Source: an uncultured Treponema sp.
GTDB lineage: Bacteria > Spirochaetota > Spirochaetia > Treponematales > Treponemataceae
NCBI GenBank assembly: GCA_947166355.1
Contig: CAMVDX010000002.1
Coordinates: forward strand, 186,001 to 250,000
Length of the DNA: 64,000 bases
Reading direction: 5' to 3'
The position numbers and the translations under genes were made by a program. The notes under the pieces are model-generated. The model made no database searches. It saw only the letters and a program-made list of their open reading frames with translations, and was not told the origin of the DNA. This document shows positions 16,649-26,408 of the stretch, piece after piece; position 1 is the first letter of the stretch; each line of letters starts with the position of its first letter.

Positions 16649-17263
16649 ATGGCTGAAGAGAAAACTGAAAATCAGACAGAAGAAAACACAACTTCTCAGG
16701 AAGAAACTGCTGATTCACAGACTGCAGAAAGTACAGAAGCTGCTGCTGAATCTGATTCTTCTAAGGGCACAGAGCCTGAGGAAAAGAAAGAACAGACTCC
16801 AGAAGAGCGCATTGCTGCCCTTGAAAAAGAAAATGCTGACCTTAAAGATCAGCTCTTGCGCCGTGCCGCAGACTTTGATAACTACCGCAAGCGCATGATG
16901 AAAGAAAAGCAGGACACTTATGACTACGCAAATGCCGGCCTTTTAGGCGACCTGCTCGACAGTCTTGATAATTTTGACCGTACAATTGACGCTGCAAAGG
17001 ACGCAAAGGATGCAAAAGCAATTGCAGACGGTATCAAGATGATTAATAAGAATCTTGTAAAGATGCTTGAAGATAAATACGGTCTTACAGGCTACGGCAA
17101 GGAAGGAGATGAATTCAATCCTGACGAGCACGAAGCAATCGGCCGTATGGAAGATGAAAAAGCCAAGAAGGAAACTCTGGCTCAGGTTTATCTTAAGGGC
17201 TACAAGCTCAAGGATAAAGTAATCAGACACGCTAAGGTAATGGTAAAAGTACCGAAGGCGTAA
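16649..17263 (+). CDS. grpE: Nucleotide exchange factor GrpE
   Basis: Releases ADP from DnaK. The first 55 residues are Glu/Thr/Ser-rich and disordered; a long coiled coil follows (RIAALEKENADLKDQLLRRAADFDNYRKR) and a C-terminal beta domain with GEEF-like EFNPDEHEAI and YKLKDKVIRHAKVMV. First of a grpE-dnaK-dnaJ set. TATAAT (16624-16629) lies 20 bases before the ATG and GGTGG is the ribosome site. I looked for a CIRCE element upstream and saw none; hrcA is not here. Confidence 0.95.
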   Translation: MAEEKTENQTEENTTSQEETADSQTAESTEAAAESDSSKGTEPEEKKEQTPEERIAALEKENADLKDQLLRRAADFDNYRKRMMKEKQDTYDYANAGLLGDLLDSLDNFDRTIDAAKDAKDAKAIADGIKMINKNLVKMLEDKYGLTGYGKEGDEFNPDEHEAIGRMEDEKAKKETLAQVYLKGYKLKDKVIRHAKVMVKVPKA

Positions 17264-17271
17264 AAATCGAC

Positions 17272-17336
17272 TGTCACCCTGAACTTGTTTCAGGGTCTAT
17301 ATAAAGGAGATGCTGAAACAAGTTCAGCATGACGAA
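17272..17336. repeat. Family D hairpins (CTGAAACAAGTTCAG type)
   Basis: Two hairpins in a row: ACCCTGAACTTGTTTCAGGGT and GATGCTGAAACAAGTTCAGCAT. The same type lies at 48207-48272. Sits between grpE and dnaK. Confidence 0.8.
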
Positions 17337-17342
17337 AAATAC

Positions 17343-17419
17343 GGGGCGTTGCGGGGTGTCCCCGCTGGAAGGGGCAGCGAGTAACGCAGTGCGAGCGAGG
17401 GGGAGACTTCCCCCTCCTT
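17343..17419 (+). repeat. Family A palindromic repeat, copy 2 (intergenic)
   Basis: GGGGCGTTGCGGGGTGTCCC through GAGGGGGAGACTTCCCCC to CTCCTT. Close to copy 1 over its whole length. It ends about 35 bases before dnaK, leaving room for that gene's ribosome site. Confidence 0.85.
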
Positions 17420-17454
17420 AATGAAATTGTAAATTAGAAAGCGAGGTAAATAAA

Positions 17455-19431
17455 ATGGGTAAGATTATTGGTATTGACTTAGGAACAACAAACTCTTGTG
17501 TTTCTGTAATGGAAAACGGAGAACCGGTAGTAATTCAGAACTCAGAAGGTGGACGTACAACTCCATCAATCGTAGGTTTTACATCAAAGGGTGATAGAAT
17601 TGTAGGTGCGCCTGCAAAGAACCAGATGGTTACAAACCCTAAAAATACAGTTTACTCTGTAAAGCGTCTTATTGGACATCGCTTCAGTGAGCTTCAGGGA
17701 GAAGCTACAAAGCTTCCATATACAGTAATTGATAACGGTGCAGACTGCCGTGTTGAAGTAGACGAAAACGGTGCAAAGAAACGCTATTCTCCACAGGAAA
17801 TTTCTGCTTTCATTCTTCAGAAAATGAAGAAAACTGCTGAGGATTATCTTGGACAGGAAGTTACAGAAGCTGTTATTACAGTTCCTGCTTACTTCAACGA
17901 CTCACAGCGTCAGGCTACAAAGGATGCCGGTAAAATTGCTGGACTTGATGTAAAGCGTATCATCAACGAACCAACAGCTGCTGCTCTTGCTTTTGGTTTC
18001 AACAAAGACCAGAATAAGGAACGCACAATCGCTGTATACGACCTTGGTGGTGGTACATTCGATATTTCTATTCTTCAGCTTGCTGACGGTGTATTCGAAG
18101 TTCTTTCTACAAATGGTGATACACACCTTGGTGGAGATGACTGGGACCGTGTTATTGCTAACTGGCTTATTGACGAGTTCAAGAAGGATACAGGAATCGA
18201 TCTTTCTAAAGATCCAATGGCTATGCAGCGTCTCCGTGAAGCTGCTGAAAACGCAAAAATCAGCTTGTCTAACCAGACAACAACAGATATCAACCTTCCA
18301 TTTATTACTGCAGATAGCACCGGTCCAAAACACTTGCAGAAGTCTTTGAGCCGCGCTCAGTTTGAACAGATGACAGATTCTTTGTTCGAGCGTACAAAGG
18401 AACCTTGTAAGAAGGCTTTGCAGGATGCAAAACTTACAACAGACCAGATTGACGAGGTAATCCTTGTTGGTGGTTCTTCTCGTATGCCAAAAGTTCAGGA
18501 AGTTGTAAAGGCAATCTTTGGAAAAGAGGGTAGCCGTTCTGTAAACCCAGATGAAGCTGTATCTATCGGTGCTGCAATTCAGGGTGGTATCTTGAATAAA
18601 GATGTTAAGCAGGACATCCTCTTGCTCGACGTTACTCCACTTTCACTTGGTATTGAAACAATGGGTGGCGTATTCACAAAGCTTATTCCAAGAAATACAA
18701 CAATTCCTACAAAGAAGAGCCAGATCTTCTCTACTGCAGCTGATGGACAGACTGCCGTATCAATCCACGTACTTCAGGGTGAGCGTGAAATGGCTGACCA
18801 GAACCGTACACTTGGCCGCTTCGACCTCGTAGGTATTCCAGCCGCTCCTCGTGGTGTTCCACAGATTGAAGTTACTTTCGATATCGATGCAAACGGTATT
18901 GTTCACGTATCTGCTAAGGATCTTGGAACAGGTAAGGAACAGCACATCCAGATTACTTCTTCTTCAGGTTTGAGCGACGAAGAAATCGAAAAGATGGTTA
19001 AAGATGCAGAAGCAAATGCTGCTGCAGATAAGGCTAAGCGTGAAGGCGTTGATGCCCGTAACGAGGCAGACAGCTTAATCTACGCTACAGAAAAGACACT
19101 CAAGGATCTTGGAGACAAGGTTGATGGTGGCGAAAAGCAGAAGATTGAAGATGCAATTGCTGCTCTCAAGCAGGCTATGCAGGGCGACAATGTAGAAGAT
19201 ATCAAGGCTAAGACAGAAGCCCTCAAACAGGCTTCATACAAGATTGCCGAAGAACTCTACAAGCAGCAGGCCGCAGCAGGTCAGGCAGGTGCTGGTGCTC
19301 AGGGTGCTGAAGGAGCCGCTGGTGCAGACGCCGGAAACGCTTCTGGAGATGCTGGCGCAGAAAACAAGAGTGGCTTTGACAAAGGCTCAGCCGATGATGT
19401 TGAGTACGAAGTAAAAGACGAAGATAAGTAG
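17455..19431 (+). CDS. dnaK: Chaperone DnaK (Hsp70)
   Basis: ATP-driven folding chaperone. [13 protein letters not shown] starts the ATPase domain; [11 protein letters not shown] and [13 protein letters not shown] are further Hsp70 signatures; the substrate domain begins near [14 protein letters not shown]. The C-terminal tail is Ala/Gly-rich and ends in the acidic [10 protein letters not shown]. 658 residues, normal for the family. GAGGT upstream of the ATG. Between grpE and dnaJ on the same strand, but separated from dnaJ by a 203-bp foldback. Confidence 0.98.
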   Translation: MGKIIGIDLGTTNSCVSVMENGEPVVIQNSEGGRTTPSIVGFTSKGDRIVGAPAKNQMVTNPKNTVYSVKRLIGHRFSELQGEATKLPYTVIDNGADCRVEVDENGAKKRYSPQEISAFILQKMKKTAEDYLGQEVTEAVITVPAYFNDSQRQATKDAGKIAGLDVKRIINEPTAAALAFGFNKDQNKERTIAVYDLGGGTFDISILQLADGVFEVLSTNGDTHLGGDDWDRVIANWLIDEFKKDTGIDLSKDPMAMQRLREAAENAKISLSNQTTTDINLPFITADSTGPKHLQKSLSRAQFEQMTDSLFERTKEPCKKALQDAKLTTDQIDEVILVGGSSRMPKVQEVVKAIFGKEGSRSVNPDEAVSIGAAIQGGILNKDVKQDILLLDVTPLSLGIETMGGVFTKLIPRNTTIPTKKSQIFSTAADGQTAVSIHVLQGEREMADQNRTLGRFDLVGIPAAPRGVPQIEVTFDIDANGIVHVSAKDLGTGKEQHIQITSSSGLSDEEIEKMVKDAEANAAADKAKREGVDARNEADSLIYATEKTLKDLGDKVDGGEKQKIEDAIAALKQAMQGDNVEDIKAKTEALKQASYKIAEELYKQQAAAGQAGAGAQGAEGAAGADAGNASGDAGAENKSGFDKGSADDVEYEVKDEDK

Positions 19432-19456
19432 GCAATAAATAAAAGATAATCTGAGA

Positions 19457-19659
19457 TTATGAAAATGGCGCGAGTGGAACGGAGCCCCAAAATCATTGGT
19501 AGTGGTAGAGCTAAAAATTGCTTTCGCAATTTTCTTAACGCTCTGCTATTGAACAACGGTCGCCAGCGACCTTACACAGGTTTGGGCGAGCCTGCGCTAC
19601 AAGCGGTGCTACCCTTAGCCCGATTTTGGAGCTACGTGCAACGGAAGCCATTTTCATAA
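19457..19659. mobile_element. 203-bp foldback element between dnaK and dnaJ
   Basis: Perfect 13-bp terminal inverted repeats TTATGAAAATGGC (19457-19469) and GCCATTTTCATAA (19647-19659). Next to them CCCCAAAATC pairs imperfectly with GATTTTGGAGC. In the middle AAAATTGC-TTTC-GCAATTTT forms a hairpin. No coding sequence. It could be a non-autonomous mobile element or a structured RNA segment. I find no second copy in this window, so mobility is unproven. The 306-bp gap holds nothing else apart from the dnaJ promoter region. Confidence 0.6.
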
Positions 19660-19737
19660 GAGCAAATGTCCTGTTCTTGTTGGCAGGGCATTTTTTTGAT
19701 ATATTATTTTATTATATTTTATTAATGGACATACGAT

Positions 19738-20886
19738 ATGGCAAAGCGCGATTATTACGAAGTATTAGGTGTAGACAAATCAGCAGATCAGGAAGCAATA
19801 AAAAAGGCTTACCGTAAGCTCGCTGTAAAATATCACCCGGACCGAAACCCGGGCGACAAAACTGCCGAGGAGAAATTCCGAGAGGCAACAGAGGCGTACG
19901 AAGTTCTTTCTGATGCAGAAAAGCGACCTATTTACGACCAGTACGGCTTTGCCGGTCTTGACGGTATGGGCCAGGGAGGCGGAGGAGCACAGTATTCTCA
20001 CGCCTTCCATGACTTCTCAGACCTCTTTGGAGGAGCCGGCGGCGGCTTCTCTGATATTTTTGACAGTATTTTCGGCGGTGGCTTTGGCGGCGGTTCACGT
20101 TCTTCAAGAAGTTCTGGTCCTGCAGCAGGGGCTAGTCTCCGTTACGACCTTCATATTCAGTTTAAAGATGCTGTTTATGGAACAACGGCAGATATTCATT
20201 TTAAGCATAATGAGCCTTGTGAGGCATGTAAGGGAACAGGTGCGGCTGCCGGTGCTTCTAAAAAAACTTGTCCTACCTGTAACGGTATGGGCCAGGTTCG
20301 TCAGGGTAACGGTTTCTTTACAATTCAGCAGACTTGTCCAAAGTGTGGAGGTCGCGGAACTATAATTGATAAGCCGTGTCCTAGCTGCCGAGGAAAAGGT
20401 ATTCAGGAAAAATCTAAACAGATGTCTCTTAAGATTCCAGCTGGAGTTGATAATGGAAAACGTATCGTAATCCGTGGAATGGGAGATGCCGGTGAAAACG
20501 GTGGACCTGCTGGAGACCTCGTAGTTGTATTACATGTAGAACAGCATCCTTTCTTTGAACGAGACGGCGGTGACCTTTATTGTGCTGTTCCAATCAGTAT
20601 TGCTCAGGCTGCTCTTGGCTGTGATATTACTATTACTGCCCTTGACGGCAAAAAGATTACTGTTAAGATTCCTGATGGAACTGCAAACGGAAAGCTTTTA
20701 CGCATAAAAGGCGAAGGTGTTCCAATTTCTGGTTCTTCACGCAAGGGTGATTTGTATGTAAAAATCATGGTTCAGATTCCGACACATCTTTCAAGCAAGC
20801 AGAAGGAGCTTCTTAAGCAGTATATGGAGCTTGAAAATCCTCCTAGTGAGCCAAATCTGCTTAATCTTTCAAAGCTCTCTGATTAA
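19738..20886 (+). CDS. dnaJ: Chaperone DnaJ (Hsp40, type I)
   Basis: Delivers substrates to DnaK and stimulates its ATPase. J domain with HPD at 33-35, a Gly-rich linker, four CxxCxG zinc repeats ([32 protein letters not shown]) and the C-terminal substrate domains. 382 residues. An AT-rich TATATT (19714-19719) lies about 20 bases before the ATG and the ribosome site is weak (GGAC), so it may have its own promoter with a very short leader. Confidence 0.97.
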   Translation: MAKRDYYEVLGVDKSADQEAIKKAYRKLAVKYHPDRNPGDKTAEEKFREATEAYEVLSDAEKRPIYDQYGFAGLDGMGQGGGGAQYSHAFHDFSDLFGGAGGGFSDIFDSIFGGGFGGGSRSSRSSGPAAGASLRYDLHIQFKDAVYGTTADIHFKHNEPCEACKGTGAAAGASKKTCPTCNGMGQVRQGNGFFTIQQTCPKCGGRGTIIDKPCPSCRGKGIQEKSKQMSLKIPAGVDNGKRIVIRGMGDAGENGGPAGDLVVVLHVEQHPFFERDGGDLYCAVPISIAQAALGCDITITALDGKKITVKIPDGTANGKLLRIKGEGVPISGSSRKGDLYVKIMVQIPTHLSSKQKELLKQYMELENPPSEPNLLNLSKLSD

Positions 20887-20993
20887 TTGATTGCCACGTT
20901 GCTCTCCTGAGCTCTTCACAATGACGAAACTCGGCTCCATAGCCTTCGTCATTGCGAGCTAGGCATGCATTACGTACGACGCGAAGCAATCCA
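20887..20993. repeat. Family C repeats
   Basis: TTGATTGCCACGTTGC...CACAATGACG and CTTCGTCATTGCGAGC...GCGAAGCAATCC, facing each other. Starts at the dnaJ stop codon. The remaining gap to 21141 holds an AT-rich promoter region with TTCCGATAAT at 21075-21084, similar to the sigma-28 -10 element, but no TAAA at the right spacing. Confidence 0.75.
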
Positions 20994-21141
20994 AAAAATC
21001 AAAAATCCCTCAAAAAAACTAGAATCTAAAAACTAGTAGCTATTACCTAAATTTCTGAACTTTTTTCCCAAATATTCCGATAATGTGATAGAATAGTATC
21101 AGTCTATTTAAAACATTTTAGTATTAAAAACAGAGGTAATC

Positions 21142-22536
21142 ATGTATAAAACCAGGAAAAGAGCCGTTATAATCTCAGTAAACGTTCTTACGATAGTATG
21201 TTTTATTGCAGCCTGCCTGCATCTTTTACCGGTAAAAGAAACTGAGGGATTTTCTGTTGTAACGCTTGTCGTTACATTTATCGTATTTTTTGCTGCTGTT
21301 TTCTGGGGAAACAGATTCCGCTCGTACCTTATGGCAAGAGTACGAAAAGAAACCCTTGAATCGGGTGAAACTGTAATTCTTAATGATTTTATTGACAGAC
21401 TGAGATTCTGCTATTCCCTCGATGATTTTTATACCGTAATAGGTGATGTTCTTGAAAAGCAGGGAGATTGTTCTGTCCTCCTTGTAGATCGTACTAAAAA
21501 CTATATTCTCTATAATAGTCCTAACAGAACATCAACAAGTGAAACTGTAAGAAATAAGCTTGATCAGCACTTTACTGAATCCTGGCCTGATGGTTTCTTC
21601 TTCTTTGACCGTCATATTGGTGTTACTACAAACTATAAAAAAGCTCGCGGTTTCTTTATGTGCTGCGACAATTATCATCTTTATGTATTCTGCCGTTATA
21701 CAAGACTTTTTGACCTTGCTGTATATAAACGTCTTTTTGAAGAATACAAGCGTTTTGTAAGCCGTTCCCGCACTATTACAACACTTTCAGAAATCTCTGC
21801 TACAACAAAGGAATGGGAACAACTTGCTGAAACACAGCAGTCCTTCCTTCCGCAGAAAATTCCGAATATTCCAAAGTTAAAAATTGCAACATATTATCGG
21901 CCTTTGGTAAACGTATCGGGTGACTACTTCTCAATTCTGCCTATTGACTCTTCTAAAACTCTTTTGATGCTCGGAGACGTATCTGGTAAGGGACTTCCTG
22001 CTGCCCTTATTATGGGTTTGGTGATGAATACTGTAAAAATTATTGAAGATAAGGAAGATCTTGTTGGTGTTCTTCATGCAATTGATAAAGCTATTAAAGG
22101 AATGCATCTTCAGGATAAATATACCGTATTGTTCTTGAGTATCATTGATACAGAAAAAATGCGTATCCGCTATATCAATGCTTCCATGTCTGATCCGATT
22201 ATTCTTTCTCCTTCTCCTGATGGTTACCGCATTAAGCCGCTTACTTCAAACGCTTCACTTATTGGTATTCTTGATGTTGGAGATGTTACAGTTGCTGAAA
22301 AACGTTTGTTCCGTGGTGATACGATTTTGATGGCAACGGACGGTGTTTCTGAAGTAATGGATGATAGTGGTGTAGAGCTTGGTGATACTGATATCTATAA
22401 AAAGACACTCATGGCCGGTGCTGCAAAAGAGCCTCAGCAGATGGTTGATGATATTGTAGATTTGATTTGGAAATACAACGGCGATAAGAAACTTCATGAT
22501 GACGTTACAATGATGATTGCCAAGGTAGGTTACTAA
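21142..22536 (+). CDS. Membrane-bound SpoIIE/PP2C-type phosphatase
   Basis: 464 residues. Two membrane segments (about 8-28 and 36-56), a middle domain that could be a GAF-like sensor (about 70-215), then a SpoIIE/RsbU-type serine phosphatase domain (about 235-464) with NVSGDYFSILP and GDVSGKGLPAALIMG supplying metal-binding Asp residues. Such enzymes dephosphorylate STAS anti-sigma antagonists. First of three genes; the next starts 1 base after its stop, and a STAS protein ends the unit. GAGGTAAT precedes the ATG. Confidence 0.85.
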   Translation: MYKTRKRAVIISVNVLTIVCFIAACLHLLPVKETEGFSVVTLVVTFIVFFAAVFWGNRFRSYLMARVRKETLESGETVILNDFIDRLRFCYSLDDFYTVIGDVLEKQGDCSVLLVDRTKNYILYNSPNRTSTSETVRNKLDQHFTESWPDGFFFFDRHIGVTTNYKKARGFFMCCDNYHLYVFCRYTRLFDLAVYKRLFEEYKRFVSRSRTITTLSEISATTKEWEQLAETQQSFLPQKIPNIPKLKIATYYRPLVNVSGDYFSILPIDSSKTLLMLGDVSGKGLPAALIMGLVMNTVKIIEDKEDLVGVLHAIDKAIKGMHLQDKYTVLFLSIIDTEKMRIRYINASMSDPIILSPSPDGYRIKPLTSNASLIGILDVGDVTVAEKRLFRGDTILMATDGVSEVMDDSGVELGDTDIYKKTLMAGAAKEPQQMVDDIVDLIWKYNGDKKLHDDVTMMIAKVGY

Positions 22537-22537
22537 T

Positions 22538-25090
22538 ATGATTTATATTATTCTGAATATTATCTGTGTACTCTTTCTGATTTTCCTTACTCATCTGATG
22601 GATGCAAAAATTAAGACGAGTAATAGCGGAACTTCGGCTTTTTCTATTGCAATGCTGATTACGGCAATTGAATCCATTTTATTCGTGCTTGTTTTGATAA
22701 TGAAATATTCCGGCTTTGAAGCTCTTATTGCTCCTGTAATGCGTATCAGCCTTACTTTAGACGGAATTGCATTTGTTACGGTTGGCTTTGGTATTGTCGA
22801 TATTGTTGCTCCAAAAAAACATGTGCTGGTTTCTATTCTGCGCATAATGTTTATTCTGTTTTCTGTATTTGTTTCATTCTTTAAATTTACTACTATTGAT
22901 ATTTCTTTTGAAAATGGAATTGTAATTGCTTCTGAATATCTGATTTCAGGTCCAGCACGAGAATTCTTCCCGATTACCTGGGTTTCTCTTTATACAAATC
23001 TCTATCGTTATGTAATTCCTGTTGCCGGTCTTTTGTTCCTGATTCTTCTTCAGGAAGATAAAAATGCAACTCAGCTTGATAGATATCAGACTACAGTAAT
23101 GGCTGAAGGTGTTTTCCTGATGTGGGCAATTAACTTTGCAATCAAGTTTGTTTCTACAGTATCTCCTTCATTCTCTCTTCTGTTCCTGTTCTCATATCTG
23201 TTTATGTATGTTGTGTTCTACATGGCGCTTTCAAAGATTTCTGTTCCTTCTGGAAAAGCCATGTTTGTAACTCTGTTCAAATCTATAGTTTCATATATTA
23301 TTCCGGCTGTTTTGGTGGGAGTTCTTTCAATGCTGTTGCAGCCGGAAGGAGATACACTGAGTTCTGCATTTATCGGCAGCTTTATTGCATATTCTATTGT
23401 TGCAGTTTTGTTTTCTCTGTGGATTAGTTCGGTGCTTTCTAATTCTTCAAGATTGTATACGGCTGATTATGAGGCCTCTCTTGAAAAGGACCTTGCAAGT
23501 GTAGATTACAAGGAAAGTGAAATGGACCAGATTACGGCAAAGATGTTCGAAATTATGCGCCGTAATGTTGAAGCATCTTCTATGTCGGTTTATATTCTTT
23601 CTGAACAGAATAAGCTTGATGTTGCATATTCTTCAAATAATATGGATACAAAGATTTCTTTGAACAATCCGATGTTTGATGCTCTTTTGAATATCAACAA
23701 GAGTATTGTTGTTCAGAGTCAGATTGAAAAAGAACACGATATTGCTGTAGTTCAGAAGGAACTTGAAGCTTTCTTTAAGCAGACTAAATCTGATGCGCTG
23801 TTTATTCTTAATGAAGGTCACAATATTTTTGGTATTATCACTCTTGGTAAAAAGGCCAGCGGTGACCACTATAAGGAATACGATTATAACGTATTTGTAA
23901 AGCTTTATTCTTACTTCTTCGTATTTGGTTACTACATGCGTAATATTTCTAACAAAGACGTTATTAGTGTCGTAAACCGCGAAATTAAGATGTCTTCTCA
24001 GATTATTACTTCTATTCAGGAAAATATTGATCATGTTAAATCAAATAAGGTCGATATCGGTTATCTGATGGTTCCTGCGCACAATATTGGTGGTGAGTTT
24101 GTAGATATGATTCGTCTTACAGAAAGCCGCCATCTGTTTGTAGTGGGTGACCTTTCTGGAAAAGGTATTGCGGCTTCTATGAACATGGTCATCTTAAAGT
24201 CCATCATTCGTTCTTATCTTTCTGAAGTACATGATTTTAAGCAGCTTGTTGTAAAGCTTAATACGTTCGTGCGAGACTCGCTTCCTAAGGGAACTATCTT
24301 TGCAGGCTTGTTTGCCCTGATTGATTTCAATTCTGATACTATGTACTACATCAACTGTGGTGTTCCTGCTTTGATGATGTATACACAGGTTTATAACAAC
24401 GTAATTGAGATTCAGGGTAGTGGTCATATTCTCGGCTTTGTTAAGGATATTTCTCCTTATATTTCTGTAAAAACTACAAAGTTGAATCATGGTGATATCA
24501 TTATGGCTTGTACTGATGGTTTGATTCAGTCTCACTCATTGCGCGGTGAACAGTTTGGTAAAGAGCGAGTTCAGCAGGCAGTTCTTGACAATTCAACTTA
24601 CCCTGCACAGCGTATGGCTCAGTTTACTTTTGACGGACTTTTAAAGTTTATGTCAAAGGAAATGGAGGATGACGTTTCTATTCTCGTAATTAAATACGAA
24701 GGTATACCGGAAGAAACTGTTGAAGAAACTCCTGCCTCTGAAAGTGAAAATGCAAAGCCGGCAGAAAATGCAGCCGAAGAGGGTGGTGTTGAACAGACAG
24801 CTCCTTCTGAAGAAACACCTGTAGAAAATACAGTAGATTCAAAAATGGAAGCTGTAGCAGATGAAACTGTAAATACACAAGAGCTTGCGGCTGAATCGGC
24901 AGCAATAAATGGTGAACAAAAATCTGATGCCTCAGCTGCAGCAGAAGGTTCTGAGCAGCCGGTTGAAAATTCTGCAAAAGAGGAAAAGCCGGCAGATTCG
25001 GCTGGTGCAGGTGATATGCCTTTGCCTGATGGTTTTGAGATGCCTGATTTAAGCGATCTTGATGAAATGATGAAGGAGGCTGGTTTATAA
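22538..25090 (+). CDS. Large membrane SpoIIE/PP2C-type phosphatase with acidic tail
   Basis: 850 residues: eight to nine membrane segments (1-305), a soluble GAF-like part (about 330-480), a SpoIIE phosphatase domain (about 490-730) and a low-complexity Glu/Ala tail (730-850). GDLSGKGIAASMNM is intact, but the usual GGDxYD is GGEFVD, with Glu replacing the first metal Asp. This may lower or change activity. The tail is rich in ETPASESENAKPAE-like stretches and ends with a short hydrophobic-acidic motif (DLDEMMKEAGL). Translationally coupled to both neighbours. Confidence 0.8.
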   Translation: MIYIILNIICVLFLIFLTHLMDAKIKTSNSGTSAFSIAMLITAIESILFVLVLIMKYSGFEALIAPVMRISLTLDGIAFVTVGFGIVDIVAPKKHVLVSILRIMFILFSVFVSFFKFTTIDISFENGIVIASEYLISGPAREFFPITWVSLYTNLYRYVIPVAGLLFLILLQEDKNATQLDRYQTTVMAEGVFLMWAINFAIKFVSTVSPSFSLLFLFSYLFMYVVFYMALSKISVPSGKAMFVTLFKSIVSYIIPAVLVGVLSMLLQPEGDTLSSAFIGSFIAYSIVAVLFSLWISSVLSNSSRLYTADYEASLEKDLASVDYKESEMDQITAKMFEIMRRNVEASSMSVYILSEQNKLDVAYSSNNMDTKISLNNPMFDALLNINKSIVVQSQIEKEHDIAVVQKELEAFFKQTKSDALFILNEGHNIFGIITLGKKASGDHYKEYDYNVFVKLYSYFFVFGYYMRNISNKDVISVVNREIKMSSQIITSIQENIDHVKSNKVDIGYLMVPAHNIGGEFVDMIRLTESRHLFVVGDLSGKGIAASMNMVILKSIIRSYLSEVHDFKQLVVKLNTFVRDSLPKGTIFAGLFALIDFNSDTMYYINCGVPALMMYTQVYNNVIEIQGSGHILGFVKDISPYISVKTTKLNHGDIIMACTDGLIQSHSLRGEQFGKERVQQAVLDNSTYPAQRMAQFTFDGLLKFMSKEMEDDVSILVIKYEGIPEETVEETPASESENAKPAENAAEEGGVEQTAPSEETPVENTVDSKMEAVADETVNTQELAAESAAINGEQKSDASAAAEGSEQPVENSAKEEKPADSAGAGDMPLPDGFEMPDLSDLDEMMKEAGL

Positions 25091-25416
25091 TGGAACAGTT
25101 AACGATTATTGAAAAAGACGGAGCAAACTATCATCTTTATGAACTTGAAGGTTCGTTAAATGCATATACTCTCGGTGAGTTTCAGAATACCCTGTACGAT
25201 GCTGTGCGCAAAAATAACATCGTACTTGATATGTCAAAACTTGTGGAGCTTGATCCGGCTGGAATAGGCTTTTTGATGGCTGCATTCAATGACAGTGAAG
25301 AAAAAGGCAACCGTCTCTACTTTATGTCTGTGTCGAACGAGGCAGAAAAAGCCATTTCTGCAACCGGCTTCAAATCTCTGTTTAATATTATAAACTCCGT
25401 TACAGAGGTTGCATAA
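25090..25416 (+). CDS. STAS-domain anti-sigma factor antagonist, phospho-site Ser replaced
   Basis: 108 residues, a single STAS domain like SpoIIAA/RsbV. The conserved loop normally reads D-S-S-G with the second Ser phosphorylated by the partner kinase; here it is D55-P56-A57-G58, so no phosphorylatable residue sits there. Its ATG overlaps the stop of the large phosphatase (TAATG), so it belongs to the same unit as two phosphatases that would normally act on such a Ser. It may be permanently in the unphosphorylated, binding-competent form or use another residue. No kinase gene is adjacent. Confidence 0.85.
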   Translation: MEQLTIIEKDGANYHLYELEGSLNAYTLGEFQNTLYDAVRKNNIVLDMSKLVELDPAGIGFLMAAFNDSEEKGNRLYFMSVSNEAEKAISATGFKSLFNIINSVTEVA

Positions 25417-25419
25417 TGC

Positions 25420-25452
25420 GTTAAAAAACGACAGCCCGCCGGGACTGTCGTT
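25420..25452 (-). terminator. Rho-independent terminator of the trp operon
   Basis: On the minus strand AACGACAGTCCC, GGC, GGGCTGTCGTT and then TTTTT. The stem lies 40 bp beyond the trpA stop. The hairpin can also form in the convergent STAS transcript, though its plus-strand U-run is weak. Confidence 0.8.
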
Positions 25453-25492
25453 TAGCATTTACCAGGAAATGGCTTGTGAGAATAATCGAGCC

Positions 25493-26245
25493 CTAAAACT
25501 GGCATAGTTCTCTGGCCTTTGCTTCTACAGCAGAGGCCAATTTTTTTTCATCTCCCTGATTTTCTGTAATAAGGCGCACAAAGACAGAACCTGCAACAAT
25601 CGCCTCTACTGAATTACAAAGAGCTTTTGCCTGTTCTCCGTTCGAAATACCAAAGCCTCCGTAAACCTTTGACCCGCCGGAGCTTACTTTTTTAATAAAT
25701 TCCAGCGTAGAATTATCAATTGTTGTGTTTGTACCGGTTATTCCTGTTCGCAGAGCTGCATAGATATATGGAAATCCTGCATTAGAAAGTTTTTCCAGCC
25801 GGTCAGAAGCCATGCTTGGAGCTGCGACAGGAATATTTATCATACCATTTTTTTTACATGCTGAGGTAAGGCCTTCATCATAATCAAAAGGCAGGTCTGG
25901 AATAATCATTCCTTTTACTCCGGCGGCAGCTGCCCGTTTGCAAAACTCTTCTATACCCGGTGTATAAACAAGGGAACCATAACTCATAAGATAAATTGTG
26001 ATGTCTGGGAACTCCTGATGAAGTGTAGAAATAAAACTCAAACCATCTGCTGTTTTATAACCTCGTTCCAGAACCTTTGTGCAGGCAGTTTGAATTGCCG
26101 GACCGTCTGCGCTCGGATCAGAAAAGGGCAGTTGAATTTCTAAGATGTCGGCCCCGCCTTTTACAAGTGCGCGGGCTGCAGTAAGTGCAAGTTGTGTAGT
26201 TGGATAACCTGCAACAAGATGACTCATTAATTTTATTTTTGACAT
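25493..26245 (-). CDS. trpA: Tryptophan synthase alpha chain
   Basis: Cleaves indole-3-glycerol phosphate to indole, which passes to TrpB. LEIQLPFSDPSADGPAIQ holds the catalytic Glu and the family's loop; IPDLPFDYD holds the second catalytic Asp; GTNTTIDNS and YGGFGISN form the phosphate site. 250 residues, slightly short of the usual 260-268. GGAG precedes the ATG. Last gene of the operon, separated from trpB by about 160 bp of repeat hairpins. Confidence 0.95.
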   Translation of the reverse strand: MSKIKLMSHLVAGYPTTQLALTAARALVKGGADILEIQLPFSDPSADGPAIQTACTKVLERGYKTADGLSFISTLHQEFPDITIYLMSYGSLVYTPGIEEFCKRAAAAGVKGMIIPDLPFDYDEGLTSACKKNGMINIPVAAPSMASDRLEKLSNAGFPYIYAALRTGITGTNTTIDNSTLEFIKKVSSGGSKVYGGFGISNGEQAKALCNSVEAIVAGSVFVRLITENQGDEKKLASAVEAKARELCQF

Positions 26246-26267
26246 AATGTTTTTTCTCCTCGTATTT

Positions 26268-26404
26268 TATGGATTCCCGCGTCAAGCGCGGGAATGACAG
26301 TGTGTGTAATCTTCAGACTTCATAAGTCGTTTCAGCTTCGGGCTTGACAGTGTGTCATCTTCAGACTTGCCTCTGTGACATTTCGCAACAAACTTCGTCA
26401 AAGA
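26268..26404. repeat. Hairpin repeats between trpB and trpA
   Basis: GATTCCCGCGTCAAGCGCGGG forms a strong hairpin; further on CAGCTTCGGGCTTGACAG and TGTCATCTTCAGACTT words repeat (about 26300-26370). This is family D-type repeat debris. Inside an operon mRNA it may act as a processing or attenuation point between the two synthase subunits. Confidence 0.6.
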
Positions 26405-26408
26405 TCTA

